From NCBI GenBank assembly GCA_037833965.1, contig AP031353.1, forward strand, positions 4,528,501-4,592,500: 64,000 nt of DNA, given 5' to 3'. Shown one piece after another: positions 48,682 to 59,222 of this stretch (its first letter is position 1; every line of letters starts with the position of its first letter). The notes under the pieces were generated by a model that saw only the letters and a list, made by a program, of their open reading frames with translations, was not told the DNA's origin and searched no databases. The position numbers and the translations under genes are program-made. Origin of the DNA: Marchantia polymorpha subsp. ruderalis. Lineage: Eukaryota; Streptophyta; Marchantiopsida; Marchantiales; Marchantiaceae.

Positions 48682-48693
48682 ACTTATGTTAAT
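48638..48693. repeat. (TA)n microsatellite inside a small inverted repeat
   Basis: TA repeated over 48651-48677. The flanks AACATAAG (48641-48648) and CTTATGTT (48683-48690) are exact inverted copies, extendable with mismatches, so the whole forms a cruciform-prone hairpin. Confidence 0.85.
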
Positions 48694-50522
48694 AAAGTCA
48701 AACTATTCAAAATTGATGAAAAATTCAGTCATGTTGATATACATACCGAAATTATTTTTCATATAAATTACTAAGTGTTATGAACCATCAAATCTATCTA
48801 TCTATGAAAAAAATTCATCACGATTTGGCAAGGATTTAGATATAATTAATTCTAGTTTATAACAAAAATTACAATATATTCAAGATGCCAGATTATTATG
48901 TTGAAGATTTTCTAATATATATAATATTCACATAGATGATAGAGATTATCAACCTTATGACATGAATCAAAAAAATGTATTGTTGTAACTTATCTCATGT
49001 CTTGTTTTCACTTAACTTAATTTGATCATAACTAATTCAACTAATGAATTAGTACTATTCGCATAGATGATAGAAGAATGAAACCTATGATGGTCTTGGT
49101 TAATTTTACTTCATTTGATTATACCTAGTCTAACTAATCAATTTAATAACTAAAAAATGACAAGGCTTTTTTCACAAAACTTCTGATTTTTAATGGATAA
49201 AATACGTGTTACACAACTATAATCTCGTTAAAATAAACCACGTTTTTCTTTTTATTTGATTCAATTGCTTATCAATATGAACATCAATCAAGACTTTCAT
49301 AGAAGTATTAATCTTTCAAAGGTTTTATTTTAAGTTTACAATGAGTATTTATTATAATTTTCTTGATAAATTGCTTTTTCTTTAGTCTAAAATTTCAAGT
49401 GAAAAATTTAAAATTTTCTTAAGAAATGTAACTATTAAGTGATTTGGAATTTTTTTTATGATTCTAGGATACTAGATCACTATTATACAAGCTACAAATG
49501 TATGGCAAACATTTAAAAAAGTAGCAAATAATTAAATATTTAAATAAAATTATGATATAAAATATATAATAATAATGATATTTCAATTTTTGATTAATCG
49601 TGTGATTTGTAATTTATAATTTTAGATTAAATGAAATATAAAATTTTGACTATTATATCTTAATATTTTGAATTTTTCAATAATTTTTTAATATTATAGT
49701 CTTGAGAATAGCAATCATAAATATTGTAATGTCTTAAATTTTATTCGTTTTCATATGAATTTACATTAAAAAATCAGTTTATTTTTATCATATGTATATA
49801 AATATATTTTACTCCTAAAATATAATTGAAAACTAGTTTACATATTAGAAATCGATGTTAGTATTTTATATAAATAAAATGAAATCAAACATATTAAAAT
49901 TAAAAATTCATGATTGAAGAATTTTTTTTTCAAAACTCTAATATGATAAATTATTAGTTTACAAATTTAAATATAATTCAATGACATTATTTAAAAATTT
50001 GTTAAAAGTTTTCATTTAATTGTGTGTATATGTCTTATGAATTTTTTTCCATAACCTAAATAATACACAATTTTAATGTAAATAAATAATAAAGGCCATT
50101 GTGAGTATATGCATTCATTAAGAGTATTCACAAAAGATATGTGATCCATGTAACCAAGTCTAGCCTCATGAAGTAATGTTTATCATTAGTTGAAACTTAT
50201 ACTCTTATATATTGCAGCTGTTATTATATATTACTTCAACAAGAGCTACAATCAATTCTTTAATACAATGTCAGGCTAACTTGTCAAACCAATAATTTTA
50301 CTAACTTGAGTTTTTTATAATCTACTTTAACACACAAGATTGAATTCTTTGATGAAATTCATGAATGTGTACAATTTAAAATAGAAATATGTTCTAAAAA
50401 AATCTATGTTTAATAACGAATTTTAATTTATATCATTAGTATGTGCTCTCTATACATAAAATTAAAGACTCATTATAATATATTATGCAAAATAGTATTT
50501 TACCTCTGTGCTTGTTAAAATT
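48694..50522. other. AT-rich gene desert
   Basis: Very AT-rich, with no gene or element recognised up to the copia LTR. Confidence 0.7.
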
Positions 50523-50763
50523 TGTTGAGGCTAACTCCGATTAAAGAGTACCTCAGGTTATAGCTATTTATAGCTAGGTGTGTCACTGGTTTTGGGTATA
50601 AATATACCCCAAGGCTTCTACTCAAGCGTGCATTGTGTATTCAGTTGTCAATAAACCTTCTCAGTGTCCCAGTCATTGACGTAGCCCTTGAGGGTGAACC
50701 ACGTTATATGAGTGTCTCGTGTCTTCGTACTTGGGTTGAATGATTCTTGGTTTTACGTTAACA
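50523..50763 (+). repeat. Ty1-copia 5' LTR
   Basis: Runs TGTTGAGG...GTTAACA with the short inverted ends TGTTGA/TTAACA. The promoter box TATAAATA is at 50597-50604 and an AATAAA-type signal near 50651. It is 241 bp long. The right edge is fixed by the primer-binding site 2 bp further on. The second LTR is not in the window, so the left edge is inferred. Confidence 0.8.
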
Positions 50764-50765
50764 AT

Positions 50766-50777
50766 TGGTATCAGATC
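50766..50777 (+). promoter_or_regulatory. Primer-binding site, initiator tRNA-Met type
   Basis: TGGTATCAGATC follows the LTR by 2 nt and matches the usual copia sequence TGGTATCAGAGC, complementary to the 3' end of initiator tRNA-Met, with one mismatch. Confidence 0.85.
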
Positions 50778-52690
50778 CGGTTTGTGGTTTGGAGTATGCA
50801 ATTAGTAAATTATTTTCAGTCTGTTTTTTGTTTTCAGGTTTTTAAATTTCCGCTGATGTTTTGTATGCAACAAGGAACAAGTTATTTTTTCTTAATGAAA
50901 TCGTTTCGTTTGCGACTGTGACGGTCTGACGAGTTTTGACTTGGAGTGTAATAAGTCTTGTAGTACGAATCGCAAGCAAATATTACTAACATATTTTCAA
51001 TTGCTGACGGTTTTCTATTGATGACAGATTTTTTGCTACTGACAAGTTTTCGACGGTGATGGGATCTCTTACCGACATTATTTTTTGACAGTGATCTTTG
51101 GTGTGTGACGAGATCGGGTTTCAGGAAAAAGATCTGAATTTGAGTTCGAGACCATGTTCAACAAGGTTTTTGACGAATTGTGAAAGAAATTTTTTACGGG
51201 AAAAGTATATGATCTTGATGTTGCATGCTTGTTTATGAGCTCTCGAGAATTTTAGCCCTTGATTTTACAGTTTTAGGAATTCTGGACCCATTAAGTGTGA
51301 AAGAAGGATTGAGTGCTTGAGTGTTGACAATTTTCTCGTCATATTCAAAATTTGCGTTTAGCTTGAAATGTCATCTAAATCAGTTTCTTCAGTAGTCAGG
51401 CGGCCGAGGTTGGGTCTCGTGTTGAGTACGTGACTATCAAGTATCCGTGGCTGAGAGTGTCACCTAAGGCGTGGACAAGTCCTCAGTAAAAGAATCGAGA
51501 GAGAGAGAAAAGAGATTGGAGGTGACAACCGACAGATACTGAGCGGCGAGCAAATATTATCAGCGAGCTATTTTCTGAAGTATAGCCACCCACGCAGCGG
51601 AGGCCAAGCGACGAGCAAATATTTTCTAGCGAGCGAGTATTTTGAAGAAGCGAAGGCTGAGCAAGGCGTAAGGGCACTTCCTCCACTCAAAGCGGGAGCG
51701 GTGTCCCTCGAGGAAGGAACGTAGTCCGAGCGGCGGGCCCTTCCTCCCCCCAAAGCGGGAGTGATTCCTTTAAGGCAGGAGCGGAACCCGAGCGGCGGGC
51801 CCTTCAGCAGGTCGCAAAGCCGCGCAGCCACCCCTAAACATTGCGCAGGAGCAAAGACCGTAGTCACGGCGGTGCCCAAACAAATGCAGCAGGGACTTTA
51901 ATCCTCCCTCCCAACTCCACGCAGTTTTCTCCTTCGAGAAGCGTGCAGGTCACGGGAGCGTCGATCAAAGCTTCCTTCCGATCACATTCGCATTTGGACG
52001 TGATCAATGTGTACCTCAGTTGCAATGAACGTGGTTGGGTTGACGTGATAGCAGTAAGACGTGGTCAGAGTGTATTGTAGTTAGGTGGTAGATGTGGTCA
52101 CGGCTCACACAATCGAGGTTTTTTGTGAACGTGGTCCAAGCGGACGTAGTCGTGTTCAGTAAACACGTGGTTGACGATGACGATCTTGACACTGACGTTG
52201 ACGACCCTCACGGTGACGGTGTAGGTCACGGGCGACGTAAGTCGCGAGTGACAGAAATATAGTTGTGGACGACAGAATTACAGTCGCGGGTGACAAATAT
52301 TTCAATCCCAGGCGACGGTTTTACGGGCGACGTTAGTCGTGGGTGACGGACGGGTTGCGGGCTATGGTTGTCGCGCGTGACGGACGGTGATCGCAAGCGG
52401 AATTTGCCCACGGGCAAGCAATTCCAAAAGACTAATTTTTTGTCATGAAGATTATGTTTATCAAAAAATTACGTCCTAGTTGGGAAATACTTCGTTTGTG
52501 CATATTTTGTTCCAAACGCTCTCGGTCAAAATATAGGCAAATCGAGTATTGTTGAAAAGCTCTTGACGTGAGCAGTGCATCTTGACCATTTTTAGAAGTT
52601 GAAAATACACCCGAAGAATGAAATTGACGCGCAAGCAGACGTTGTCTCTAGTTTTCGTCGAATTGAGATGACATCAAACAAGTTGGAGTA
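50778..52690 (+). other. Long non-coding copia leader
   Basis: About 1.9 kb between the primer-binding site and recognisable gag, unusually long for a copia element. It is GC-richer than the flanks, contains 62/63-bp direct repeats near 51.7 kb and a stretch at 52090-52390 rich in GTGACG/GGCGACG/GTCGTGG motifs. No domain was recognised. Confidence 0.6.
51672..51810. repeat. 62-63-bp tandem repeat in copia leader
   Basis: A unit beginning GGGC(A/C)CTTCCTCC near 51672 recurs at 51735, and its start recurs at 51797. Shared parts include CAAAGCGGGAG and CCGAGCGGCGGGCCCTT. Confidence 0.8.
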
Positions 52691-53165
52691 ACAAGGTACA
52701 ACATTCTTCTTCTTGATGGCCAAGGTGATTACTTTCTTTGGAAAAAGCAGGTGCGAGACAAGCTGAGATCTATGGATCTCGCTAATGTGCTTAGAGACAA
52801 ACCAATGCACATTACCGACATTGATCGGAGGGATTCACAAGAGCAAGTAGTCTACATTGTGATGGGTTATTTAGATCCTTCGGTTATGAAGCAATTTGAG
52901 GAGTATTTTGAGGTTACACAACTTTTTGATGCCATACAGAAACAATTTCATCAAAAGGAAATATCACGTGTGATGAACACTTACATGAGTTTATTGAACT
53001 TCAGGATGAGGACGGGGATTAAGAATTTAGAATCACATTCATGCCTACGAAGATTTGTTGGTAGATCTTTAAAGTATGGAAGAGAAGCTTTTTGGCATTA
53101 AAAAATCTATGCATCTACTTCATTCATTGTCTCCGTCCTACCAGACAGTATCAAAGATTCTTCTC
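52690..53165 (+). pseudogene. Ty1-copia gag remnant, N-terminal part
   Basis: Reads LDGQGDYFLWKKQVRDKL then an alpha-helical region with VMGYLDPSVMKQFEEYFEV, the pattern of copia gag (LDGxNYxxWKxxM). A stop TAA at 53099-53101 interrupts the frame, and the reading resumes beyond it (HLLHSLSPSYQTVSKIL), also gag-like. Capsid proteins of this kind package the element RNA in virus-like particles; this copy cannot make one. Confidence 0.75.
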
Positions 53166-53210
53166 CATCGTGATAACAAGGTTGTAACTTACAGCCTTGT
53201 TATCACGATG
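53166..53210. repeat. Perfect 16-bp inverted repeat
   Basis: CATCGTGATAACAAGG at 53166-53181 and its exact reverse complement at 53195-53210, loop of 13 nt. It lies within the copia gag remnant, just left of the Ty3 insertion. It may mark an older small insertion or fold-back. Confidence 0.9.
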
Positions 53211-53334
53211 TTATCACTCTAACGCGGACGAGGTAGAATAGGAGATGTTGTCTTTCTCTCGCCCACTCACTTCAAATACTATGCTAACTATGACCCGCAG
53301 TTAGTCGCAACCGTCGCTTTGGACAATTTGCAGC

Positions 53335-53338
53335 GTAC
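53335..53338. repeat. Target-site duplication of the Ty3 element, left copy
   Basis: GTAC directly before the LTR start TGCAACC, repeated at 61202-61205 directly after the LTR end CTTACA. Confidence 0.75.
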
Positions 53339-54196
53339 TGCAACCTCCGGGCTGACTCTCACTCAGGTTTACCTCTGATGGCTTTGTGGTAGCGCATCAT
53401 GGTTCTAGAAGACTAAGATTCATACTCTCACTCATGTCCCAAACACCTTCTCTTACAAACTCTCATGTATCACTCCAACTCACACACAACTCTCCTCACA
53501 TCACCCTCTTCACATAAATGCAAACACACGTCGATACTCCAAGATACTCAAAAACTTCACTCCTTCATTACTGAAACAAGTCCTCACACATGACTCTCCA
53601 AACTTGCTTGAGAGGTGCTACTCTACCTCTCTATTTATACTACTTGAGAAGTTACCATAGTAACATGTGGTAATTTCTCCTAACTTACTTTTACCTAGGT
53701 AAGTTTGACTAACCTTCTCTACGTGGCAACATGCCATTGGCCTACCTAAACCTTCTAGAAGCTTCCGGAATCCAAGGTTGAGGTGGCGACATGCCATTGG
53801 AAGCTTTTAAACTTCTACAAGCTTCCTAGCCACTAAGTCAACATTAGACTTAGTCTAGCCAATCATCTTTCATACATTTAGTCAAACCAATCAAATCCAA
53901 GCTTCTAGTCAAATATCTAATCCCTTGGAATCTAGAACTTTTGTATGAGACAAAATAGAAGTGCTCATTCCTTGTGAAAGACAAAATAGAAGTGCTCACT
54001 CCATTCTTCTAGAACTCCGCTAATTATTCCGCCAACTATAGAGATTGTAGCTAAACTTAGTCATGACTAGATAAACTTAGTTATAACTAACTAGTTTAGT
54101 CATAACTAGCTAGTCTTAGCTATGCCTTGGCTAATCATCCTTATTCCCTTGACCACTTTTAAGACTTAGTACATATGTGCAACACCCAGTCTTACA
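53339..54196 (-). repeat. Ty3 element 3' LTR (element sense)
   Basis: 858 bp, TGCAACC...TCTTACA on the plus strand. In element sense it contains a TATA box GTATAAATAG (plus 53631-53640). Near the end it has an internal duplication of GACAAAATAGAAGTGCTCA and several TAACTAG/TTAGTC palindromic motifs. Confidence 0.95.
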
Positions 54197-54210
54197 TTTA
54201 CCCCCGGACC
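54197..54210 (-). promoter_or_regulatory. Polypurine tract of the Ty3 element
   Basis: On the minus strand GGTCCGGGGGTAAA abuts the 3' LTR, the expected primer position for plus-strand DNA synthesis. The purine run is short. Confidence 0.7.
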
Positions 54211-54219
54211 AAGATTTCA

Positions 54220-57200
54220 CTACGCCCTCGGAGTGAAAGAATCTGATCTTCGATGGAATAACTTCAACTTGTCGTGGTTGACTCGATCGAAGTGACGTCC
54301 TCCTAACTCCTTGATGTCATAAGTGAAATTTCCCCACACCTTCTCAACTATGAAAGGTCCAAAATACTTAGGAAGAAACTTTTTCCTAGCTCTCTTGTAT
54401 CTAATTGCATCAAAGAGCATCACCCAATCACCTTCCTTGAACGGTTTCAAGTTCTGGTTTCCACTTCGTTTGTCGTGATACTTCTTCTGCAACTGTTGAG
54501 CCCGCTCCACTCGTACCATGGCTAGTGCTCGAGCTTCCTCCAACTCCATCAATTGTTGTTGGCGAGACTTGATGGCTTCTGCTCCATTTGATTTCTTCAA
54601 CCTTTGCTGGATTGTTGTGAATGTTGTCAAGTCAAACTGTATGGGAAGTTTTGACTCAACTCCATACACCATCCGAAAAGGTGAGTATCCAGTAGATGTC
54701 TTCCATGTTGTGCGATACTCCCATAAGATAGCATGGAGCCTCTTGTCCCAATTGTGTTTACTCCCGTCCATGTCTGCATCCTTGGCCAACATCATACACA
54801 AAGTGTAGTTGGTCCGCTCCGCCAACCCATTAGCGTTAGGTTTGTAGGAAGTGGTCACTCGAGCCTTGATGGAAAAGTGCTCCAACATGGCTTGAATCAT
54901 ACTTCCCACTAATTCTCCTCCTCTATCTGATACTAACTCCAATGGACAACCAAATCGAGTAATGATTCTCTCATATAAAAATCTACCAACCTCCTTCTCA
55001 TTAGTAGATTTAAGTGGTCTTGCCTCTACCCACTTCGTAAGATAATCTGTAGCTATCACAATGAACTTATTCCCTCGAGGAGTAAGATTCAAAGGACCTA
55101 CAAAATCTATTCCCCACTTTTCAAAAGGACCTAACACTGGTACAGAAATCATAGGAGGGGTTTTCATGGACTTTTTAGCAAAAGCTTGACACACATCACA
55201 ACTTTTGCAATATTCCACACAATCCTTAAAAATACCCTTCCAATGATAACCAGCATCAAGAATTTTGAAGGCAGTTACCTTCCCCGCAAAATGTCCTCCA
55301 CATACTGCACCATCATGAAACTCCTTCATGAGTTGTAATGCCTCTCCTCTCCCAACCGCCCTTCGTAGAAGTCCGTCAGCTCCTTGATGAAAAAGTACCT
55401 TCTCCATGATCATATATGGTTGACATCTCTTCACTAATGCATTTTTCTCCCTTTGATGCATTCCTTGAGAAAACTCTCCTTTAGAGATGAAATCCCAAAT
55501 TTCCTTGTACTCCTCCGGTACTGTTGTCACCGTGTCCATGACTAGCAAGTCCTCATCCGGAAAGGTGTCATCTACTGACTGATCTCCTCCATCATCATAT
55601 GCTCTCGACATCAAATCCGCATTAGCATGCTTCTTTCCAGGTCTATCCTCAATGGTATAATCAAACTCTGCTAGTAGTAGCTTCCATCTAGCTATCCTCC
55701 CTTCAGCATTAGGCTTGTTGAAAATGTATTTCAAAGCCTTATGATCAGTCACTATAGTGAATCTCCCACCCAACAAATAATGTCGAAACTTCTTAAGTGA
55801 GAAGATTACAGCTAACGCCTCTCTCTCTGTCACTGAGTAGTTCTTCTCCGCTTGAACCATTTGTCTACTAGCATAGGCAATTGGATGATCATGCTTTTCA
55901 TCATCTAATTGACTCAAGGTGCATCCTACAGCAATATTTGATGCATCTGTGTAGAGAATGAAAGGTTTACCCCAATCCGGTTTCGCCAAAATTGGAGCCG
56001 TCACCAACGCCTTCTTGAGAACTTCGAACGCCGTCTTTGCAGCTTCATCCTTGAAAATGAGTTCGTACTCCACTCCCTTCTTCATGTAATTTGTCAAGGC
56101 ATGAGCTTTGTTGGAGAAGGACAAGATGAACCGTCGATAGTACCCCACCATACCAAGGAATTGCCTCAACTTGGTTAAAGTCGCCGGAAAAGGTAACTCC
56201 ATGATCCGTGTCACCTTCTCTGGGTCCACCGCTATACCATTCTTGGAGATGATATGCCCCAACAATAGGCCTTCCTCACATCCAAAAATGCATTTTTCTG
56301 GATTGAGTGAAGCCTTAGCTTCCTCCAGCCGTTGAAGTATTTTGATCAAATGATCAAAATGATCCGCTTTCCTCCCGTAAACACAAAAATCATCTATGAA
56401 ATCCCTTACAAACTTTCCAATGAAAGGTTCAAACACTCTATTCATGAACCTTTGAAAAGTGGCAGGAGCATTACATAGACCAAACGGCATCACTCTAAAA
56501 GCGAAGGTTCCCCATGGAGTAGTAAAAGTTGTTTTGAGTTGGTCTTCTAAGGCAATTTGGATTTGGTTATAGCCACTATAACCATCTCCAAAACTATACC
56601 ACTCATGGCCAGCAACCTCCTCTAGAATCTCATCTATGAAAGGCAAGGGATAGTAGTCTTTCTTTGTGACAGCATTCAACTTTTTGTAATCTACGCACAC
56701 TCGTAGCTTACCATTCTTCTTCTTCACTATCACAATTGGAGACACCCATTCAGAATTTTCTACCTCGTAGATGAAACCAGCCTCCTTGAGCTTGTCGATC
56801 TCCTCCTTCACCACAAGAGCCGTAGGTGGATTTATTCGGCGTTGCTTTTGCCGAATAGGACGAGCTTTCTCCTCCAACTCGATGCGATGAGTCTCCAACG
56901 TCACATGCTTAAGATCCTTGTAACTAAAGGCAAAAACATGAATATATTTGCGAAATATATCCAGAAACTTTGCCTTTTCCTCCTTGGTAACCTTGGGACC
57001 AAACCTGAGAGTGGACAGTCGTCGACACACCTCCTCTTCGCTCATCTCCACTTTGTCAGGATCTTTCTTCACTCCAGGCCTAGGCAACAACTCCATGGCA
57101 GCAATGACTTGTACTTGAACATTATCATCAGAAGAGTACTCCGATGATGTTTCTTGATCAGAAGTTGAGATGTCTGTGTCAACTTCTGAAAAGCTACCAC

Positions 57201-58986
57201 TCTCTTCACTCTCAGATTCCCAATACTCGTCAGTTGGTCTATCTGAGTCAGTGGTGGATTCCCCTCCTCTCGTCAAAGGAACCTTAACTCGATGGTTCTT
57301 TGGGCCTATCCTCAAATAGCCCTTGTGCCATCGGTCCGTAGTCCTTACCGCCCTCAACCAAGGACGTCCCAACAGCAAGTCGTAGCTAGCTTCCTTGAGA
57401 ATTTGGAAGGAAAGCAAAGTTTGCACTCCCCTCACACTAACCACAACTTTGTCTACCACCCCCAGTGGTCTTACCTTCTGTTTGTTGGCCATACCAACAA
57501 TTATGCTAGAAGGTCTAGAAGGTTGCATACCCAACTTCTGCATCAACCTCTCAGACATGGCATTCACAGCCGATCCACCATCAACCAACACATCTGATAC
57601 ATCATGTCCATTGATCCTCACTTCGATCTTTGAAGCATGTGTACATACCTCCGAAGCAGCCGCATCCACCACCCCAACTCCCACATTGGTCATGTGAGCC
57701 TTCCCCTTAGATTTCCGCTTCTTGGTCCTTGTGGAGATAAGACCTCCTCTTAACTCCTTCCGAATGGCTGGATTCAAGGCAATCAGCTGACCAACTGTTA
57801 TATTGGCCTTCTGATTTCCTACATCCTCCACCACGTCATACTTAGCTTGAGAAGATGAAATGGAAAAGTCATCCATGCCCAACTTCTTCCTTGGTACTCT
57901 TGGTTGACTCACTCCACTTGACCGTGTACTTCGACTTGGCGTGTCCTCCATGAAAATCGACTCGTCCGCAAATCGGGCCCGCTTCTTCTCATGAGCAAGG
58001 ATATCCACTTTCGATTTTGAGCTCTCCCCTTTCTCAAAAGTGCATTGATGAGGGAATACATCAATGGATGCTACTCCCTTATCCTTGGCTTGTTGCGTGG
58101 CCGGTGCATTGTTGTTGTGCCGAACTCCATCATGTTGTCGAGGGTTAGGACAATTCCTCTGAAAATGAGGACCTCCACAAGAAAAGCAAGAAACCGCAAA
58201 GTTTCCTGAAGGTGGATTTCCTCTTGGAGGATAATTTCCATACCCCCTAGAGCCTCCTACTACGTTCTGATTCCTCTTCTCCCACAACTGTACTACATTG
58301 ATCTTGAGATCTGCTAGAGTCTCCGTGATAGATTTCAACTCATTTTGAAAATCCACACTAGGATTCGCTATCGTGGATGAAGTAGAAGTGTTTGAAACAA
58401 TAGACCTTCCTACAACCGGTGGAGCTACTTCTCTAGCCACCAAGCTAGAATCATCATCTTCTAAGCTCTCCTCCATTCTAATAGCAATTCGAATGGCTTC
58501 AGCCTTAGAAGAGGGCTTCTCGTATCTCACCTTACTTCGAATCTCTGGTCTCAAACCTCCAACGAAGTTCTTCATGAGCATCGCCCTTATCCCCACCATT
58601 GTAGCATCCACTTCGTCTCCGCCCTTCCTCAACACCACGTGGAATCTAGATTCCAACTTCTCGGTTCTCTCCACATAGGTCCTCACCTTCTCGTTCTCTC
58701 CTTGTTTCAAGAAGGTGACCTCACACATCAACTTTTCATAACTTTCACTGGGAAGAAAGTTTTCGATCAGGTTCTCCGTTAATGTCTCCCACGTGTCGTC
58801 CTCCGAATGCTCCCTCTTGTACTCCTTGTACCACTTGAGAGCAGAATCCTCCAAGAAATCCGGCAAAAGCATAGCCCACTCGTCTTTCTTCCTCTCATTG
58901 TTTCCTATGCAAGCCCTCTTGAAGTCCCTAACAAAAGCTTCTACATCCTCATTCTCCCTCCCATAAAATACCGGAAGCTTCCCCAT
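54220..58986 (-). CDS. Ty3-type gag-pol polyprotein, single intact frame
   Basis: 1588 aa from ATG 58986 (the frame extends two codons further to a TTG). In order: a retrotransposon gag domain (about 5-175, with ALKWYKEY and PEIRSKVRYEKP), a zinc knuckle CFSCGGPHFQRNC (about 267-279, spacing CX2CX3HX4C rather than CX4H), and an aspartic protease with VDGGSAVNAM near 465. Reverse transcriptase follows (WVSPIVIVKKKNGKLRVCVDY; catalytic FIDD near 862), then RNase H (LYTDASNIAVG near 1014, TDHKALKYIF). Integrase has an HHCC finger (CKSCDVCQ near 1262) and a DD35E core (WGIDFVGPL, LVSDRGGEL, then E exactly 35 residues after the second Asp). The tail has a GPF motif (KYFGPFIVEKVWG) and ends without a chromodomain. 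Gag and pol share one frame, so no frameshift signal is needed. All catalytic residues I can check are present. Confidence 0.97.
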   Translation of the reverse strand: MGKLPVFYGRENEDVEAFVRDFKRACIGNNERKKDEWAMLLPDFLEDSALKWYKEYKREHSEDDTWETLTENLIENFLPSESYEKLMCEVTFLKQGENEKVRTYVERTEKLESRFHVVLRKGGDEVDATMVGIRAMLMKNFVGGLRPEIRSKVRYEKPSSKAEAIRIAIRMEESLEDDDSSLVAREVAPPVVGRSIVSNTSTSSTIANPSVDFQNELKSITETLADLKINVVQLWEKRNQNVVGGSRGYGNYPPRGNPPSGNFAVSCFSCGGPHFQRNCPNPRQHDGVRHNNNAPATQQAKDKGVASIDVFPHQCTFEKGESSKSKVDILAHEKKRARFADESIFMEDTPSRSTRSSGVSQPRVPRKKLGMDDFSISSSQAKYDVVEDVGNQKANITVGQLIALNPAIRKELRGGLISTRTKKRKSKGKAHMTNVGVGVVDAAASEVCTHASKIEVRINGHDVSDVLVDGGSAVNAMSERLMQKLGMQPSRPSSIIVGMANKQKVRPLGVVDKVVVSVRGVQTLLSFQILKEASYDLLLGRPWLRAVRTTDRWHKGYLRIGPKNHRVKVPLTRGGESTTDSDRPTDEYWESESEESGSFSEVDTDISTSDQETSSEYSSDDNVQVQVIAAMELLPRPGVKKDPDKVEMSEEEVCRRLSTLRFGPKVTKEEKAKFLDIFRKYIHVFAFSYKDLKHVTLETHRIELEEKARPIRQKQRRINPPTALVVKEEIDKLKEAGFIYEVENSEWVSPIVIVKKKNGKLRVCVDYKKLNAVTKKDYYPLPFIDEILEEVAGHEWYSFGDGYSGYNQIQIALEDQLKTTFTTPWGTFAFRVMPFGLCNAPATFQRFMNRVFEPFIGKFVRDFIDDFCVYGRKADHFDHLIKILQRLEEAKASLNPEKCIFGCEEGLLLGHIISKNGIAVDPEKVTRIMELPFPATLTKLRQFLGMVGYYRRFILSFSNKAHALTNYMKKGVEYELIFKDEAAKTAFEVLKKALVTAPILAKPDWGKPFILYTDASNIAVGCTLSQLDDEKHDHPIAYASRQMVQAEKNYSVTEREALAVIFSLKKFRHYLLGGRFTIVTDHKALKYIFNKPNAEGRIARWKLLLAEFDYTIEDRPGKKHANADLMSRAYDDGGDQSVDDTFPDEDLLVMDTVTTVPEEYKEIWDFISKGEFSQGMHQREKNALVKRCQPYMIMEKVLFHQGADGLLRRAVGRGEALQLMKEFHDGAVCGGHFAGKVTAFKILDAGYHWKGIFKDCVEYCKSCDVCQAFAKKSMKTPPMISVPVLGPFEKWGIDFVGPLNLTPRGNKFIVIATDYLTKWVEARPLKSTNEKEVGRFLYERIITRFGCPLELVSDRGGELVGSMIQAMLEHFSIKARVTTSYKPNANGLAERTNYTLCMMLAKDADMDGSKHNWDKRLHAILWEYRTTWKTSTGYSPFRMVYGVESKLPIQFDLTTFTTIQQRLKKSNGAEAIKSRQQQLMELEEARALAMVRVERAQQLQKKYHDKRSGNQNLKPFKEGDWVMLFDAIRYKRARKKFLPKYFGPFIVEKVWGNFTYDIKELGGRHFDRVNHDKLKLFHRRSDSFTPRA

Positions 58987-58994
58987 TTCCAACT

Positions 58995-58996
<2 letters not shown>

Positions 58997-59025
<29 letters not shown>
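58997..59025 (-). repeat. 29-base poly(A) tract (element sense) directly before gag-pol
   Basis: An unbroken T-run on the plus strand, so poly(A) in the element transcript, ending 10 nt before the gag-pol ATG. It separates the extra zinc-knuckle ORF region from gag-pol. Confidence 0.95.
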
Positions 59026-59222
59026 CTTTTCTATTGGAAATTTATATGGGGCTTCCTAATACAATATAAACAACACTAACTCCATCCTTGAGTAATTCAT
59101 CAAAGGAAACACAAAAGGAATTGGTTGTTCCAAGATAGCCAAAGCTCTCTCCTCTCCTAGGCATACGATGAGTCTTACCCTCATCATCATCTTCTCCATC
59201 ATTCGAATGATGATCTCCATCT

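Noticed and set aside
58373..58678. Plus-strand frames across the Ty3 gag-pol region
   Set aside because: They are shadows of the intact minus-strand polyprotein.
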